From positions 28,366,821 to 28,430,820 of the forward strand of contig OY726563.1 in the NCBI GenBank assembly GCA_963383645.1: a stretch of DNA of 64,000 bases, read 5' to 3'. Position numbers and translations under genes: made by a program. The notes beneath the pieces are model-generated. The model was not told where the DNA came from, ran no database searches, and worked only from the letters and a program-made list of their open reading frames with translations. Within the stretch, counting starts at the first letter, position 1. Every line of letters begins with the position of its first letter. Below are positions 33,174 to 45,488 of this stretch, piece after piece. This stretch comes from Muscardinus avellanarius (Eukaryota; Chordata; Mammalia; Rodentia; Gliridae).

Positions 33174-34060
33174 TGTACCAGTATTGGGAATGGCTTAGGA
33201 AGATTTGAGAAAGCTCTGATTATTAATAGATATATTTCAGAAATAATTGTGTCCAAATGGCAGACCTGGAGAAAGGCTTGGCTTCAGTCAGGAAGCAAAC
33301 AGCTATTGAAAGTTAGATTGACTTAGCTAAAAGTAATTAGTAAGTCGATAGGAGAGAGGAGAACTAGGACTTTCTCTGTCTAAAGACAGATCTACATGAT
33401 TAGATAATCTAGCTAGGATAGGAGGAGGGGTCGACCTTCAACCTTCATGAAAGGAGACACCTTGCCACACCTTCCTGGGGGAGGAACCTTACAGGGACAT
33501 TTTCTATGTCAGAATTATGTAAACAAGATGGAGGTCATGGGTATAAAAAGTCCAGTCCAGCCGGGCGTGGTGGTGCACGCTTGTAATCCCCGCTCTTGGG
33601 AGGCTGAGACAGGAGGATTGCGCAGGTTCGAAGCCAGCCTCAGCTACTTAGTGAGGCTCTCAGCAACTTAGTGAGACCCTGTTTCCAAATAAAATAGAAA
33701 ATAGGTCTGGGAGTATAGCCCGGAGGTAGAAAGCCTCTGGGTTCCACCCCCAATACCACCACCAAAAAAAAAAAAAAAAAAGTCCAGTCCACATGCTGTA
33801 ACTTGGGTGGGGAATTCATTTGAACCCCCCCCCCCCTGCCATGCTATTCTGGCATGGGGCTGTAACTATCTTCTGTATTTCTATCTTTTTAATAAACTTT
33901 TTTAAATCTTCAGCAAGAGTCCGGGCTGATGTGTATTTAGCATTAACTCAGGACAAGAACCCGAGGTTTTTCTGTTTTTGGGGTTTTGTGTGGTTTGAGG
34001 GAAATTGTGTCCGGGACCCTAACAGGGGTCCCCGGGGACAGTTTCCCCAAAACCATAACA
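33174..34060 (+). mobile_element. LTR interrupted by a SINE
   Basis: Begins tgtaccagtattgggaatgg and ends aaaaccataaca. It contains a TATA-like ggtataaaaag near 33540, a C-run at 33826-33836 and AATAAA near 33890. A SINE occupies 33559-33780. Without the SINE it is about 670 bp. Part of the same family as 32526 and 31057. Confidence 0.82.
33559..33780 (+). mobile_element. B1-dID SINE inside an LTR
   Basis: Full-length long-subfamily copy. The duplication aaaagtccagtcc lies immediately left (ending 33558) and right (ending 33790). Confidence 0.94.
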
Positions 34061-34154
34061 TTCCCACACAGTAACTTATTTCACCATAACACTAGTTTCA
34101 ATACCAAGTAACAAAAGAATGGATACAACTTTTGAATACTACACATAAAAAGAT

Positions 34155-34817
34155 TGTAGGGGTGCTGGAAAGCAGGCTGGAAGAAGTGCTTTCCTCCCCT
34201 ATATGAGAAGTTAACTAGAGAAGTCTTCTCCCATATTAGGATTAGAAATAAGGTATTAAAATATAGTTAAGATAGAAGTAGGGTAGGATTGGAAATAAAA
34301 TCAAGATCCATCCAAGGACAAGGGTAGGGGACCCACAAGGTCAAAGCCTCTAATCTCCAGCTTGCCGGCCAAGGTCTTTGTAAATGGGACCCCATCCCCA
34401 GATCTCTGAGCTAGATCAGCAAACAAGGCCAGGCTAATCTGCTCTCCAGTGCAGAGATAATCTGTTCTTCAGTGCAGAGATAAGCCTGGCCCAGCCAAGG
34501 TGGGTGGGAAAGGCAGAGCAGGCTCTGACATGTGTGGATGCATGTTTTAAAATTATTGGTTGTACTTGTTTGTCCTTGTATCTGATTGGTTGTATTCTAA
34601 GGTTGGCAGGCTCTGACGTGTGTAACCACTCCCTCGTGTGTAACCACTCCCTCCTAGGGTTATAAAATTCAGAGCGTGGAGTGGGGGGGGTCGAACCTCG
34701 GCCATAGTGTCTTGGTCTCGACCCCTGGCTAGCCGGGACAATAAACCTCGCTTGCATTTTTACATCTCTTGTGAGTCCTTCGATATTTGGGTTGGTGGGC
34801 AATTCTTGGACCCTTCA
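34155..34817 (+). mobile_element. Solo LTR, 663 bp, with AGAT target duplication
   Basis: Begins TGTAGGGGTGCTGG and ends GACCCTTCA, the same family as 18636-19369. The duplication agat sits at 34151-34154 and 34818-34821. Differs from its relative by internal gaps and a local duplication of gtgtaaccactccctc. AATAAA lies near 34740. Confidence 0.93.
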
Positions 34818-34918
34818 AGATCTGTGATAGTCAATAATTACATGTAAAAATTCTGTATGGGAAGGGTACTGGAGATTGAGGTAAGGAGGATTCTATCTCT
34901 GACTGACATACCCGTCTC

Positions 34919-35064
34919 CCTTTTTTTTTTTTTTTTATTTTGAAGGAGTCTCACTAGGTTTTTGGGAATCTTGCTAAATTGCTGAGGCTGGCCTTGAACC
35001 TGTGATCTACCTTTTTCAGCCTCCCAAGTACTGGGTTACAAATATACACTACCATGCTAGGCTG
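34919..35064 (-). mobile_element. B1-like part of a diverged SINE
   Basis: A T-run is followed by ttttgaaggagtctcactag and ends tacactaccatgctaggctg. The ID half is missing. Confidence 0.8.
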
Positions 35065-35269
35065 CATTTAAAGATTCTTAATGTCATTAAGAATCAATGA
35101 AAAGTAAACCACAGTGGTACAACTACTTTGTAAAACTGGTTGGAAATTGTTTTGGTTTTATTTTAACTTTCATTAACATATAACTGTACATATTTATGGA
35201 ATACATTGATATTAAGGCACTAAAGCATATGCCATTTTCATAAACCACTGATTCCACTCTTTATTATTT

Positions 35270-35880
35270 ACTTCTGAAAATGTTTGCCCATATGCACTTA
35301 TATGAGAATAACAATAGTAGTTTAATTCAAAATAATTAAATACCAGGAAAAAAATCCATAAGTCTATCAGCATGACAGTAAGTAAATTATTGTATATGCA
35401 TATAAATAAACAACATCTATCAATAAATATAATGAGAAGCCGGGCGTGGTGGCGCACGCTTGTAATCCCAGCGCTTGGGAGGCGGAAACAGGAGGATCGC
35501 GCAGGTTCGAAGCCAGCCGTGCTGGCATAAGAGACCCTGTTTCCAAATAAAAACATAAAAATAGGTCTGGGAGTGTAGCCCGGAGGTAGAAGGGCTTCCA
35601 GAAACCCCATTACCACACACACAAAAAAAGTAAAAAATAAATATACTGATATACCAACAGGAATGAATATCATAGATAAAATGTTGACAAAAGATGACAT
35701 CAAATTCTAAATATTTTATAATATCATTTAGATCAAGTTCTGTGAAATGCAAATCTAATCCATACTGATAGAATTCAGAACAGTGATTGCTTCTCTGGGG
35801 ATCTGATATGATTGGAAAACAAAGCACAATGATACCTTGATCTAATCTTGAATGGGTGTAGATTACAATATATATGTTTA
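35270..35880 (+). mobile_element. Old L1 3' region, interrupted by a SINE
   Basis: The phrases aaatccataagtctatcagc and ctgatagaattcagaacagt follow the 3' end of older L1s. The SINE at 35437-35628 splits it. Confidence 0.55.
35437..35628 (+). mobile_element. Young short-subfamily B1-dID SINE
   Basis: Copy from agccgggcgtggtggcgcac to accccattaccacacacac plus A-run, with a likely duplication around aataaatat on both sides. Confidence 0.93.
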
Positions 35881-36029
35881 CATATGTATGCCATACATAT
35901 ATATGTGTGAATGATCATATTACATTTATGCATATAACAAATATCTTTGGGTTGTACATATATACTCTTTATTTCTCTATATTTACATTTAATTCATTAT
36001 CTTTATAATTCAAAATTATTTATTTGAAG

Positions 36030-36218
36030 CTGGGCGTGATGGCACACATTTGTAATCCCCATGCTTGTGAGGCTGAGACAGGAGGATCACTAAGGTTTGA
36101 AGCCAGCCTTGACTGGTTTAAGAGACCCTGTTTCCAAATAAAATATAAAATAAGTCTGGGAGTGTAGCTCAGAGGTAGAAGGCCCCTGGGTTCCATCCCC
36201 AATACCATAAAAAAAAAA
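36030..36218 (+). mobile_element. B1-dID SINE, short subfamily, diverged
   Basis: Head agctgggcgtgatggcacac, linker gactggtttaagagaccctg, end gttccatccccaataccat plus A-run; flanked by aaattattt on both sides. Confidence 0.9.
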
Positions 36219-39200
36219 TTATTTGAGAAAAGATAGTTAGACTGACTAATATAAAAGGAAATGGACCAAAATACAAATATTTATCTTTTTTTTAAAATGT
36301 AATTTCTTTGACCTATTAAAGTTTTATTATATATATCTTTGAAGCTTCTTTGATAACAGTCTTCTGTTCTGTGGCTCTCTTAAGTTATTCAGTGTCACCA
36401 AAGCATGTTTATTGATTTTGCAATCAAGATAAGCTTTTAAAAATAATGTACATAAGCCATGTATCTATTATCATTTCTGTTAATATGTTATCATTTATTT
36501 AGGAAATATTATTTATTTTACATATAGATACTGGAAAATAGACAAGAAAGATTCTTGGATAAATCTCCCTAAGATGCCCTGTAATCTGCAATGTTGGATA
36601 AATAACAGAGACAAATCCTTGAACTGCATTAGTGGTTTGAGTAAAATGAATTCAAACTTGGTTTTAAATTACTTGAAGTAGAAATATTCTATTCTCCTGA
36701 TTTTTACCTCCCCTAAAGGAGATGTGATAATTCCCGAGTGTCTGTATCTGAAGGAAATGTCAAATACCCAGAACTATTTGTAGCACTTAAGTGCAGCAGA
36801 CATGAGGACATTTGACACAAAAAAAAATATTACTTGGTATGACAGTGATAATTTAGCATAAGGAGTTTCTGAAAACTTAGAGAGGAGGATACTCTTTTTG
36901 TTTGCTAATTAAAATGCCAGCATTCCTCTGTTCCAGCTAATCTCAACAAGGATAGATACAGGGAAACTTAGATATCTGTAGCTTCCAGAAATTGGTTCAT
37001 CTATCTGTTTTCAAGCTAAGTGACTCAGCATATCACTGGTGTTTGAAGGCACATTATAGAAAACAAAATTGGATTTTATTTATTTATGGAAACAGAAAAC
37101 AAACTCAATTAAAAAACACTTTAGATAGGTTTTAATTTCTGAAAGTATGAATAATGTCTTCAACATAAAAATTGAATGTCTGCATTTTATGAACCACTTT
37201 GTTCTTAGACGACAATGTATTTTTGATACTTGTCTTGTCACATATTAAATGGTATTAACTGTTGTTAAATGTCCATGTGTTGTAAAATAAAATCTCAGCA
37301 AATATTAGTGTAAACAATAAAACAGATTGGAGAAGAGTTGAAACCACACTTTCTTTTTCCTAATAAAGCCTCAGACTTGTTTAGGTATCTACTCCATCTC
37401 TAACTCCACAAGGAGTTCCCATTTTCAATGAAATCAGAGCATTACATTTCTTTTGCTTATTTATCTGACCTTAGTGAGAATAAGTAGAATAAATTATTTC
37501 CATATTTTTTTGAAAAATATTTCTCTAAATAAGAGTAAATGTCTTCAGTTGCCATTGGCATCCACTTGAAAATAAGTTAATATAAAGAAGAGCAAAAGGC
37601 AGCAAAGCGAGATAGTGGGATCACTGATACTCCTTTATTTGAAATCTGTCCTGTTTCTAATCATTAAATGTGAGTAAATGCATTTTCTTATTGCTTAGGG
37701 AAGGTTAAGTCTTACAAAAATATTCTTCTGAGTTATATGGAAGCACTTCATTATATGTACTCAGGCCTTGCTTCATAGTAAAATATTTTATTGGACTGAA
37801 TTTTAGGCTAAAATAGGATATTCATAGTTCATGGTTCTTGTACACATTACAAGCATCAGAGAGCAAGTGAATATATATTTAGTTCTCAGAGTATAATCCA
37901 ACTCTGCAAGGGTAACCAGACCACGTTTAGAGATATTAGATAGTTGCTTTGTCAGTGGATCAGAGTCTCCAAAATCCTCAAAATTATGGAAACCTCAGAA
38001 ATGAAATAAAGCACCAAGTACTAAAATCTTTCACAATAAACACAGAGTCAAATAATCATGAACTAGATTCAAGCACATTGGACTAAAGTATAGCAATTCT
38101 GAAAGTGCAGAGATTCAAACAGAAGTAATTTCTATTTTATCTGCTTTCTCACTACTGAATAGTTACAGAAGTCAATGGACTGGTTGTTTTCTCTCTGTTG
38201 GGAAATTGCGGTTCAGTTTCATTCCAGAGCTTGAGATAGTGGTGAAAAATAGAGGGGGGGATTCTTTTTTTTTAAGCATGAGGAGTAGCAAAATGATGAC
38301 TTGTGCTTAAAATACCATCAATATAAAAATAATTTTACAAGCAGGCTTAACCTTCACAAGTTAGAAAAATGAAAATCAATCACTGCTAAACAGTAAAGGA
38401 TTTAGACCTTTCTGATATGATCAGAAGAAAAGAAGATAGGTAAAAAAACAAAATGCTGAATAAAGTTTCACAATCTCTGTGATCCATGTAACAGAACATC
38501 AAGATTATTATAAAAGCTATAAAAGCCATTCCTGAATGATGTTGAAACTACAATAAAACCCTGCCTAATCTGAAAAGCCTGAAGGATGGCTGTGTGATTT
38601 AGATGAAGGTCGGAATTATAGACTATTTTAAAAATAAATCTATATACTGTTTTCAAGAATTTAAGTAAGATTAAGAATATGTCCACTGAAGATGTTCTTA
38701 AGATAACTGCGATGAATGTATAGGTTAGCTTTTATTTGGTATATCTGTTACATGGAAATATCTAAAATTCTTGAAAAGTCCTTGAAAATTATTCTCAGGT
38801 GTATTGAGCATCCCCATGTAAATATGGCTGCATTTGGAAGCTCTCATTTCCTGAAGATATGGTATGATAAAGTGTGGGTTTCACTTGTCCAGAACCTACT
38901 TGAAAAATACTCCTCCTTAATCTCATTCCCTCTAAAACAAATGTTATTGATGCCTTCCCTCTAATCCTCACCTCTATGTTCTGCCAAACTAAATTCTTTT
39001 ATACTTGACCATAGTGATTGGTTTGTGGATAGCATGTTATCTAAGCTTAGCAAAGAAGATCACTCTGTGGGGCTATAACGGAAATTGTCTTGAAAGTGAA
39101 GACTCTCTTGCTGTGAGAATCATGAAAACCATACCTTCAGGACCATGCAAACCTGGAACTGTTAAAAATGTCTTTATCTGTACATGAAGAAAGGTTCCCT

Positions 39201-39296
39201 GACATTTTTGTCAGAAGTCAAGTATGTAAACTGTATGTCATCACCCTTTAAAACAATGTATTTTAATTGTGTTTCTGTCATCTGCTATGCCTGGGT
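36219..39296. other. Long AT-rich intergenic stretch, no gene seen
   Basis: About 3 kb without SINEs, L1 or LTR text that I recognise. Open frames (38468-38686 -, 38716-38964 +) are short and unsupported. The absence of repeats in this repeat-dense window could mean old unique or constrained DNA. Confidence 0.5.
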
Positions 39297-39690
39297 ACCT
39301 AAGGATAGGATGGCTGGGTGCCTGGGTTTTGGGTGCCTCGGCTCCTGGGTGCCTAGAGTTAGGATGCCTGGGTGCCTGGGTACCTAGAGTTAGGGTAACT
39401 GACTGCCTGGGTGCCTAAGGAAGGGTGCCTGGGTGCCTGGGTGCCTAGGGTTAAGGTGCCTGGGGGCATAGGTGCATAGGTTTAGGGTGCCTGGGTGCCT
39501 AGGGTTAGGGTTCCTCTGTGCCTGGATGCCTAGAGTTAGGGTGCATGGGTGCCTGGGTGCCAAACTTTTGGGTTCCTGGGTGCCTGGTTGTGTAGGGTTA
39601 GGTACTTGAGTACCTAGGTCCCTAGGCTTTGGGTGCCTGTGTGCCTGGATGCCTTGGGTTAGGGTGCCTGGGTACCTAATCCCCATTAGC
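39297..39690. repeat. Degenerate minisatellite with TTAGGG-like phrases
   Basis: Variants of gggtgcctgggtgcctagg followed by gttagggt recur about 15 times, spacing roughly 20-30 bp. The shared core is gtgcctggGTGCCTAGGGTTAGG with one or two gggtgcct repeats. A minus-strand open frame of 109 codons is only a read-through of the array. Confidence 0.93.
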
Positions 39691-39739
39691 TTTTTTTTTC
39701 TTTCTAGAAAAGCAGCCATTTATCCTGTCTTCATGGACA

Positions 39740-39910
39740 TTTTGACATGGTGGCAAACCCTTGTAATGGGAGGCTGAAAAGGAGAACTGCAGGTTCGAGA
39801 ATAGTCTCAGCAACTTAGTGAGACCCTATTTTAAAAACAAAATAAAAGGACTGTGAGTATAACTTAGAGGTAGTATTCTCCTGGGTTCAATCTCCAGTAA
39901 CACATACATG
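39740..39910 (+). mobile_element. B1-dID SINE, diverged
   Basis: Recognised from gacatggtggcaaacccttg, gcaacttagtgagaccctat and gttcaatctccagtaacac; the tail became a CA repeat (39911-39940). Confidence 0.8.
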
Positions 39911-39940
39911 CACACACACACACATACACACACACACACA
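39911..39940. repeat. (CA)n microsatellite in a SINE tail
   Basis: About 15 CA units directly after the SINE terminus. Confidence 0.93.
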
Positions 39941-40546
39941 ATTATCTTTAGATTACTTGTAATACAATGTAAATACTAGTAAATAGTTGTAATACTATAT
40001 TGTTTAGCTAATATTGCCACAAAATGTCTTTACATGTTCAATGCAGATACAATTCTTTTTAAAATATTTTAAATTCCTGGTTGATTAAATCTGTGAATGT
40101 GGACCACATAGATAGGGAAGGCTGACTGTACATAGAAACACAGCTCATAACATTATTATTACAGCTTAAGTTTGGAAATAGTTAACAAAATCCTGTTAAA
40201 AGAAATTGAATAAATTGAAAGGAAATAACAGAGAAGACATATTTCCATTAACACACCCACCACAATGTCATTCAAGTACAAAAAAAAAGTATGTTGATTT
40301 ATCTGTTTCTTTTAAAAGGCATTCTAAACATTTTCACTTAAATGAGTTTAGATATTAGAAATCATGATTTTTCCTTCGTCAGACTCTAAGTTATGAATTC
40401 ACTTATCATAAGCTATTTTCTTCACTTCTTAAGTCACATCTATGTCTGTCTCATACCCAAATTCTTAAATATCCTAAAAGACCTAAGTATTCCTTTGTTC
40501 TCTTCTTCCTTTTGGGTCATATATTTCCAAATAAACATATGTAGAG

Positions 40547-40549
<3 letters not shown>

Positions 40550-40598
<49 letters not shown>
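40550..40598. repeat. (TA)n microsatellite
   Basis: About 24 uninterrupted TA units. Confidence 0.97.
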
Positions 40599-40602
<4 letters not shown>

Positions 40603-40774
40603 CACTCTCCCAGTAAAATCATATTTCCCCAATTCATTCCATATTGAGGATTCTTTACTTTCACATATCTTACCTCCAACACAAAAGTAACCATAGTTCT
40701 GTAGCCAAAGTTTATTCTAAGACTTGGTCCAAATCATGCTTTAAAACGATTTGACTATAATAGTACTCAGCAAT

Positions 40775-41090
40775 TCAAATTAACAAATGATCAAAGTGTA
40801 ACAACATGGATGAATCTCTAAAAACATTATTCTAAGCCAAATAAACCATATTCAAATTATCTGTGCAATTGCATCAATTACATTTATATGAAATTCTAGG
40901 ACATGGTAATCTAAGCTATAATGGGAAAAATAAAAATAGTAGTTAATGCTGGGATTGGGGAATTGACTGGAATATTGAATAAGGAAACATTTTGGGATAT
41001 TGGAAACATCTTATAATTTGTTTGGGATAAATATTATATAGATATATACTTATACCAAAACTTATTCATATTTGTACAGAAAAGATGATT
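40775..41090 (+). mobile_element. Old L1 3' end
   Basis: The phrase acatggatgaatctctaaaa, then tttatatgaaattctaggac, matches older L1 text downstream of ORF2. Confidence 0.65.
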
Positions 41091-42247
41091 TTAATAAGAG
41101 CTATTCTAAATTGATGTTTAATTTTTAAAATGACTACCAACATTTTCAAATCAGAAATCTGTGTTTCTGGCTTTTCATAGGAAATGAAAAGATTTGGAGA
41201 CATAGAACCTACATTTTCACATAAGCCCAGCAGTTGGGCTTAGGGCAAAATAAATCTTTACCAGGTCAGTTGTACATAAACACCACCACTTTCTAATGTG
41301 TCTTACATCCCATAAGTTTCATTAATTTATGTTGTTTCTAAAAACATGTAGGCATGTGAATTCAAGACTCTAGTCATATATCTTTCATCCATTTAGGGCT
41401 TATAGTTGTCTCCTTTTTTTCCTTTTTTCAAATTCTAGTCTTCATTTCTGATGTTACTACTGTCTTTATATTTGAATAGTATATGCGAATTAGCATGATT
41501 CATGCATACATGATACTCACATCAATAGCTTATCTATAATATCGCTTATCTATAATATCTATAATAGACCACACATTTTAGCTGATACAATAGGCAGTGT
41601 ACTTAAACAGAGAAATATTATTACCCTTGACCTAGAAATCTTGAAATTAGATATCTTTTATAAGGTTTCAAAGATATAATAAGATAAAAACAAAGAATTC
41701 TACGAATAATGGAGACACTATTTTATAAATAATCGTCCTATCCTGCTTTTTCTGATTATAAATTTTCTGTTTTTCACAGTGATTCTAAATTTATAAAGAT
41801 ATCAAATTATAAAGTCTGTTTTATTAAAAATTTGGAGTGAATTTCATTCTACAGTGTCTTTTCAAAAGAACTTGCATAGTGAGTTAAGCAATTTTATTAA
41901 TGGGATTTCCTCTTAGTTGAAAGCAATTCCGTTTTTAAGGCTACCTGAAAACTTTATAGGTTACAAAAATATTTTCAAAGATTTCTTTATAGAAAAGTAA
42001 CTGAAATCTGATAGATCAAAATCTCCTATCAGAGACTAGGCATGAGGATTTCCATTCAGAAGAATTGCTTGGCTCACATTCACCTAATGAGTTAGAAGTA
42101 AAAGTCATGTTCTTAGTTTATCTAGAGAATTTCATTTAGCATAATATAGCCCTCTTATTTCTATTTAATAGTACATTTAGTATATGGGGAAACATACACT
42201 AAATGTACAGTTAAGTAGATTAAGTTTACTTATAAAAACACATTATT
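41091..42247. other. Intergenic stretch, nothing recognised
   Basis: AT-rich DNA without recognisable repeats or exons. Confidence 0.5.
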
Positions 42248-42665
42248 CCAGGTGTGGTGGTGCAGGCCTGTATCCCAGTACTTGGTAGGCTGAGAAAAGA
42301 GGATCGAAGGTTCAAGGGCAACTTCAACAATTTTATGAGGCCTTCAGCTACTTAGAGCCTGTTTTATTTATTTTTATTTTTATTTATTTTTTATTTTTTA
42401 TTTTGGTGGTACTGGGGTTCCTGGAAGCCCTTCTACCTCTGGACTACACTCCCAGACCTATTTTATATTTTTGAAACAGGGTCTCTTATGCCAGCGAGGC
42501 TGGCTTCGAACCTGCGCGATCCTCCTGATTCCGCCTCCCAAGCGCAGGGATTATAAGCATGCGCCACCACGCCCGGCTTAGAGCCTCTTTTAAACAAAAA
42601 CTAAAAAAGGTCTGAGGGGGTAGCTCAGATGTAGAATGCCATATATTCAATCCCTAGTACCACCC
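42248..42665 (+). mobile_element. Diverged B1-dID SINE split by a younger SINE
   Basis: Left part 42248-42366 (ccaggtgtggtggtgcaggc to gagcctgtttta) and right part from 42593 (aacaaaaactaaaaaaggtc to ccctagtaccacc) form one old plus-strand copy around a minus-strand insertion. Confidence 0.88.
42367..42576 (-). mobile_element. Young B1-dID SINE nested in an old one
   Basis: Short-subfamily copy in reverse (T/A-rich tail, ggtggtactggggttcctgg, ending ccaccacgcccgg). The 16-bp duplication cttagagcctgtttta (42351-42366) recurs with one change at 42577-42592. Confidence 0.94.
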
Positions 42666-42669
42666 CAAT

Positions 42670-42680
42670 ACACACACACA

Positions 42681-42725
<45 letters not shown>
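42670..42725. repeat. (CA)n microsatellite in a SINE tail
   Basis: About 27 CA units following the old SINE end. Confidence 0.95.
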
Positions 42726-42727
<2 letters not shown>

Positions 42728-43480
42728 TGTTTCATATATCAAGACAATATGGTAAGGAATTCACAGAATAAAGCATAGCATACTAACAGAAAGTTTTGAA
42801 GCCCATTGTGAGCAATATATCAGGCAGAGCAAAAGAGGGGAGAAGAAAGGAAAAGAAGCAATAATGATTAAAATGACTGGTGCACCTCTAAATTACCATT
42901 TGAAAAGATATTTTCTTCCTATTAAAAATAAGTGAATTTTAAGTAAGAATGCCATTTTTTTCCCTGTGAACATCTCAATGGATTTATTTCTCTGAGTCGT
43001 TAGCCAGCAGGGTCCCAAATGCATTGTGCACTGTAGCATCTACAGTACAGAATATAATATTGTGTGTTATTAAATTAGAGAGAAAAGGCAAATTGAATTA
43101 AACTGAAATGCTGCTTGTCACAGGTAATTTTGGATTTGCCCAAGTATTGTAATACAAAGGGAAGTAAGTGGATAACAATGATTTAATTATCTTAGATACA
43201 CTTGAAAGTTTCAGATAAATTTACACATTTTGTCACATTGGGGAAACAAGTGGGGCGAGGACGGCAAAGGGAGAACACGGTAATATTGCAATCACTTGTT
43301 CAGTGGTGTTTACAAATATTGACCTGAATTTAGAGATTTGGGGAACAGCGGTATATTGTATCAGGCAAGCCCCCTGAATGGCTTTGAGCAGGTAGGCACT
43401 TGATGAGTTCCAGTATGATGTTTTGGAAGCATTAATGGCCTTTTCTGCTAAACCAGGTCAGTGGTGTTTAGATACAAAAT

Positions 43481-43482
43481 GT

Positions 43483-43522
<40 letters not shown>
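43481..43522. repeat. (GT)n microsatellite
   Basis: About 20 GT units with one TTT interruption. Confidence 0.96.
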
Positions 43523-43525
<3 letters not shown>

Positions 43526-43564
43526 GTGGGCTTTAAAGATAACAATATATTCATTCATATATTA

Positions 43565-43735
43565 TTTTATTTTCTCCCAAAAATAGTCAAGGGATAAATA
43601 ATTTTGTTTCTATTATAATTCTCATTTTCTCAATAAGGAAATTGGGATTTTTAATTTCCTCACAGTCACTATACTAGGAAATGGATGATTCCAGACTTAA
43701 ATTTGGATCTATCTTACTTCAAATATTTTAAAACA
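43565..43735 (+). mobile_element. Probable MIR
   Basis: The order attctcattttctcaataa, ggaaattgggatttttaatt, cctcacagtcac resembles the MIR core (cattttacagatgaggaaac and following). Confidence 0.5.
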
Positions 43736-45241
43736 TATGTCATGATGCATTGCAAGGATACTGACTAAACATGTTTTATAAAAGATAAAATAAATTACAT
43801 GTGAATAAGACAATAAAACATATTAGATAAAACAACAGGTAGCCAAAGTTACAAAACTTTTATTTCAGATGTGTGCACATGTCCACAGCATGTGCATATT
43901 GAGTTATAATAAAATACATTTCTTATAGTACCATACTTCTTAAAAAATAAAAAAGCACTGCAGTCTACAACCTTAGATAAAAATGATCTGTAGCAATTAT
44001 GATACTCAAAAAAAAAACCCTAAAATAAAATATTATAACTGGCAGACGTGATTGTTAACTCCCTAAGATTTAAAAGCTGTGAGGGCTATTTTTTTTCTCC
44101 TTTACTAGGTATCTAAGTAGATATCTTTCAGATGGCTTTCAGGATTCTGAAATTCAAAGCTTGATCAATAATTGTGTGGACTCTAAGCATAAATAATATC
44201 TAATTTAACATAAAATTCTGTGATTTAGGATTTATACAAATATTAGAATCAAGAACAATGAATTTAAATGTCTCCTAATATCACCCAACAAATACAAGAC
44301 AAAAACTACAACCAAATATGAACCCTCTGATGTCATATACCCTACTCACATTTTGGCAAACGACAGGCATTCTACATGCACACAGCTTTCAGGTTTGGAA
44401 CAGAAAATAGAATATTTAAGAACTGAGTCCTTAGGGCAACACTATACAGATAAATTGCTATGGTTACTTGTGTTAGTATGAAATATTTTGTCTTCTTGGT
44501 TTGATAACATCAACAAATATTGTGACAATCATTCAACGTAATAAACAACAAGTAACATAATTCTTCAGTCTTGAATACTGTTTATCAGGCAATGAAAGAT
44601 CCTTTGATGCTCCTGACATTAGTCTAATGATATATAAAGTTAATATAAAACTAGACATATAGACATGAAATAAATGTGAAAATAATATAGTCATAGTTTG
44701 GAGGAACAAAAGAGAGAAAGAATGAAATACTTTATTTAGGCATAACACACAAATCCTCAAGTGCTTTTTAAATGGCTTTTCTGCAAGTACATTTAGCTAC
44801 TACCAGACTCATTTCTATTTCTAGGAGCTAGTAACCAGGAGATAGAATGCTACAAGGTTATTGTTGGCTAAAGTCCAAGTGCTTCAGATGTCAGTACTTA
44901 CTAGCAGTGCATGAGTTTCATGAGGATAAAAGGTTGGGAAATTACGTCTCTATGTTATATATAGATTCATGTCACAGTTAGAATTATCTATCATCAGGCA
45001 TCTCAAAATGCAGCTGGAATATCAGAGAAGACAACTGGATTTAGACTCTGAAGACTACATTGAAATATAAAGATAAAATTTACTAGCTGGGTAACTTTGA
45101 AAATTACTTAGTCTTTAATTTCTTCCACTGAATATTTTAGACAATAATTCCTATTCACAGGATATCTTAATAGTGAATTGAGGTTGAATCATATGAAATG
45201 AATAATAGATAATAGTTGATCATTTTTATCTACAAAAAAGA

Positions 45242-45242
<1 letters not shown>

Positions 45243-45279
<37 letters not shown>
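45243..45279. repeat. (TG)n microsatellite at a SINE end
   Basis: About 18 TG units directly at the 3' end of a minus-strand SINE. Confidence 0.95.
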
Positions 45280-45280
<1 letters not shown>

Positions 45281-45488
45281 TGAAATCAGGGGTATTCTAC
45301 CTCCGAGCTACAAACCCAACCCTTTTTTTAAATTATTTTTGAACCCTTTTTTATTTTTTGGTTTGAAATAAGAATCTCGCTAGGTTGCTGAGAGTCTCAC
45401 TATATTGCTGAGGCTGGCTTTGAACCTGTGATCCTCTTGTCTCAGCCTCTTAAGTGCTGGGATTATAGGCATGCTTCGCCATGCCTGG
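45280..45488 (-). mobile_element. B1-dID SINE, diverged
   Basis: ID half gaaatcaggggtattctacc, B1 half gagagtctcactatattgct, ending catgcttcgccatgcctgga. Confidence 0.85.

Larger units (their letters stand above)
42726..45242. other. Intergenic stretch with one MIR and one GT repeat
   Basis: Contains (GT)n at 43481-43522 and a probable MIR at 43565-43735. No exon recognised. Confidence 0.5.

Noticed and set aside
35212..35827. 163- and 135-codon minus-strand frames
   Set aside because: They combine a SINE in reverse with old L1 text; no domain and no conservation expected.
39297..39690. Interstitial telomeric repeat
   Set aside because: The TTAGGG-like phrases are single and separated by gtgcct blocks; there is no run of tandem TTAGGG.
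39390..39719. 109-codon minus-strand frame rich in RHPGT
   Set aside because: Translation of the degenerate minisatellite at 39297-39690.
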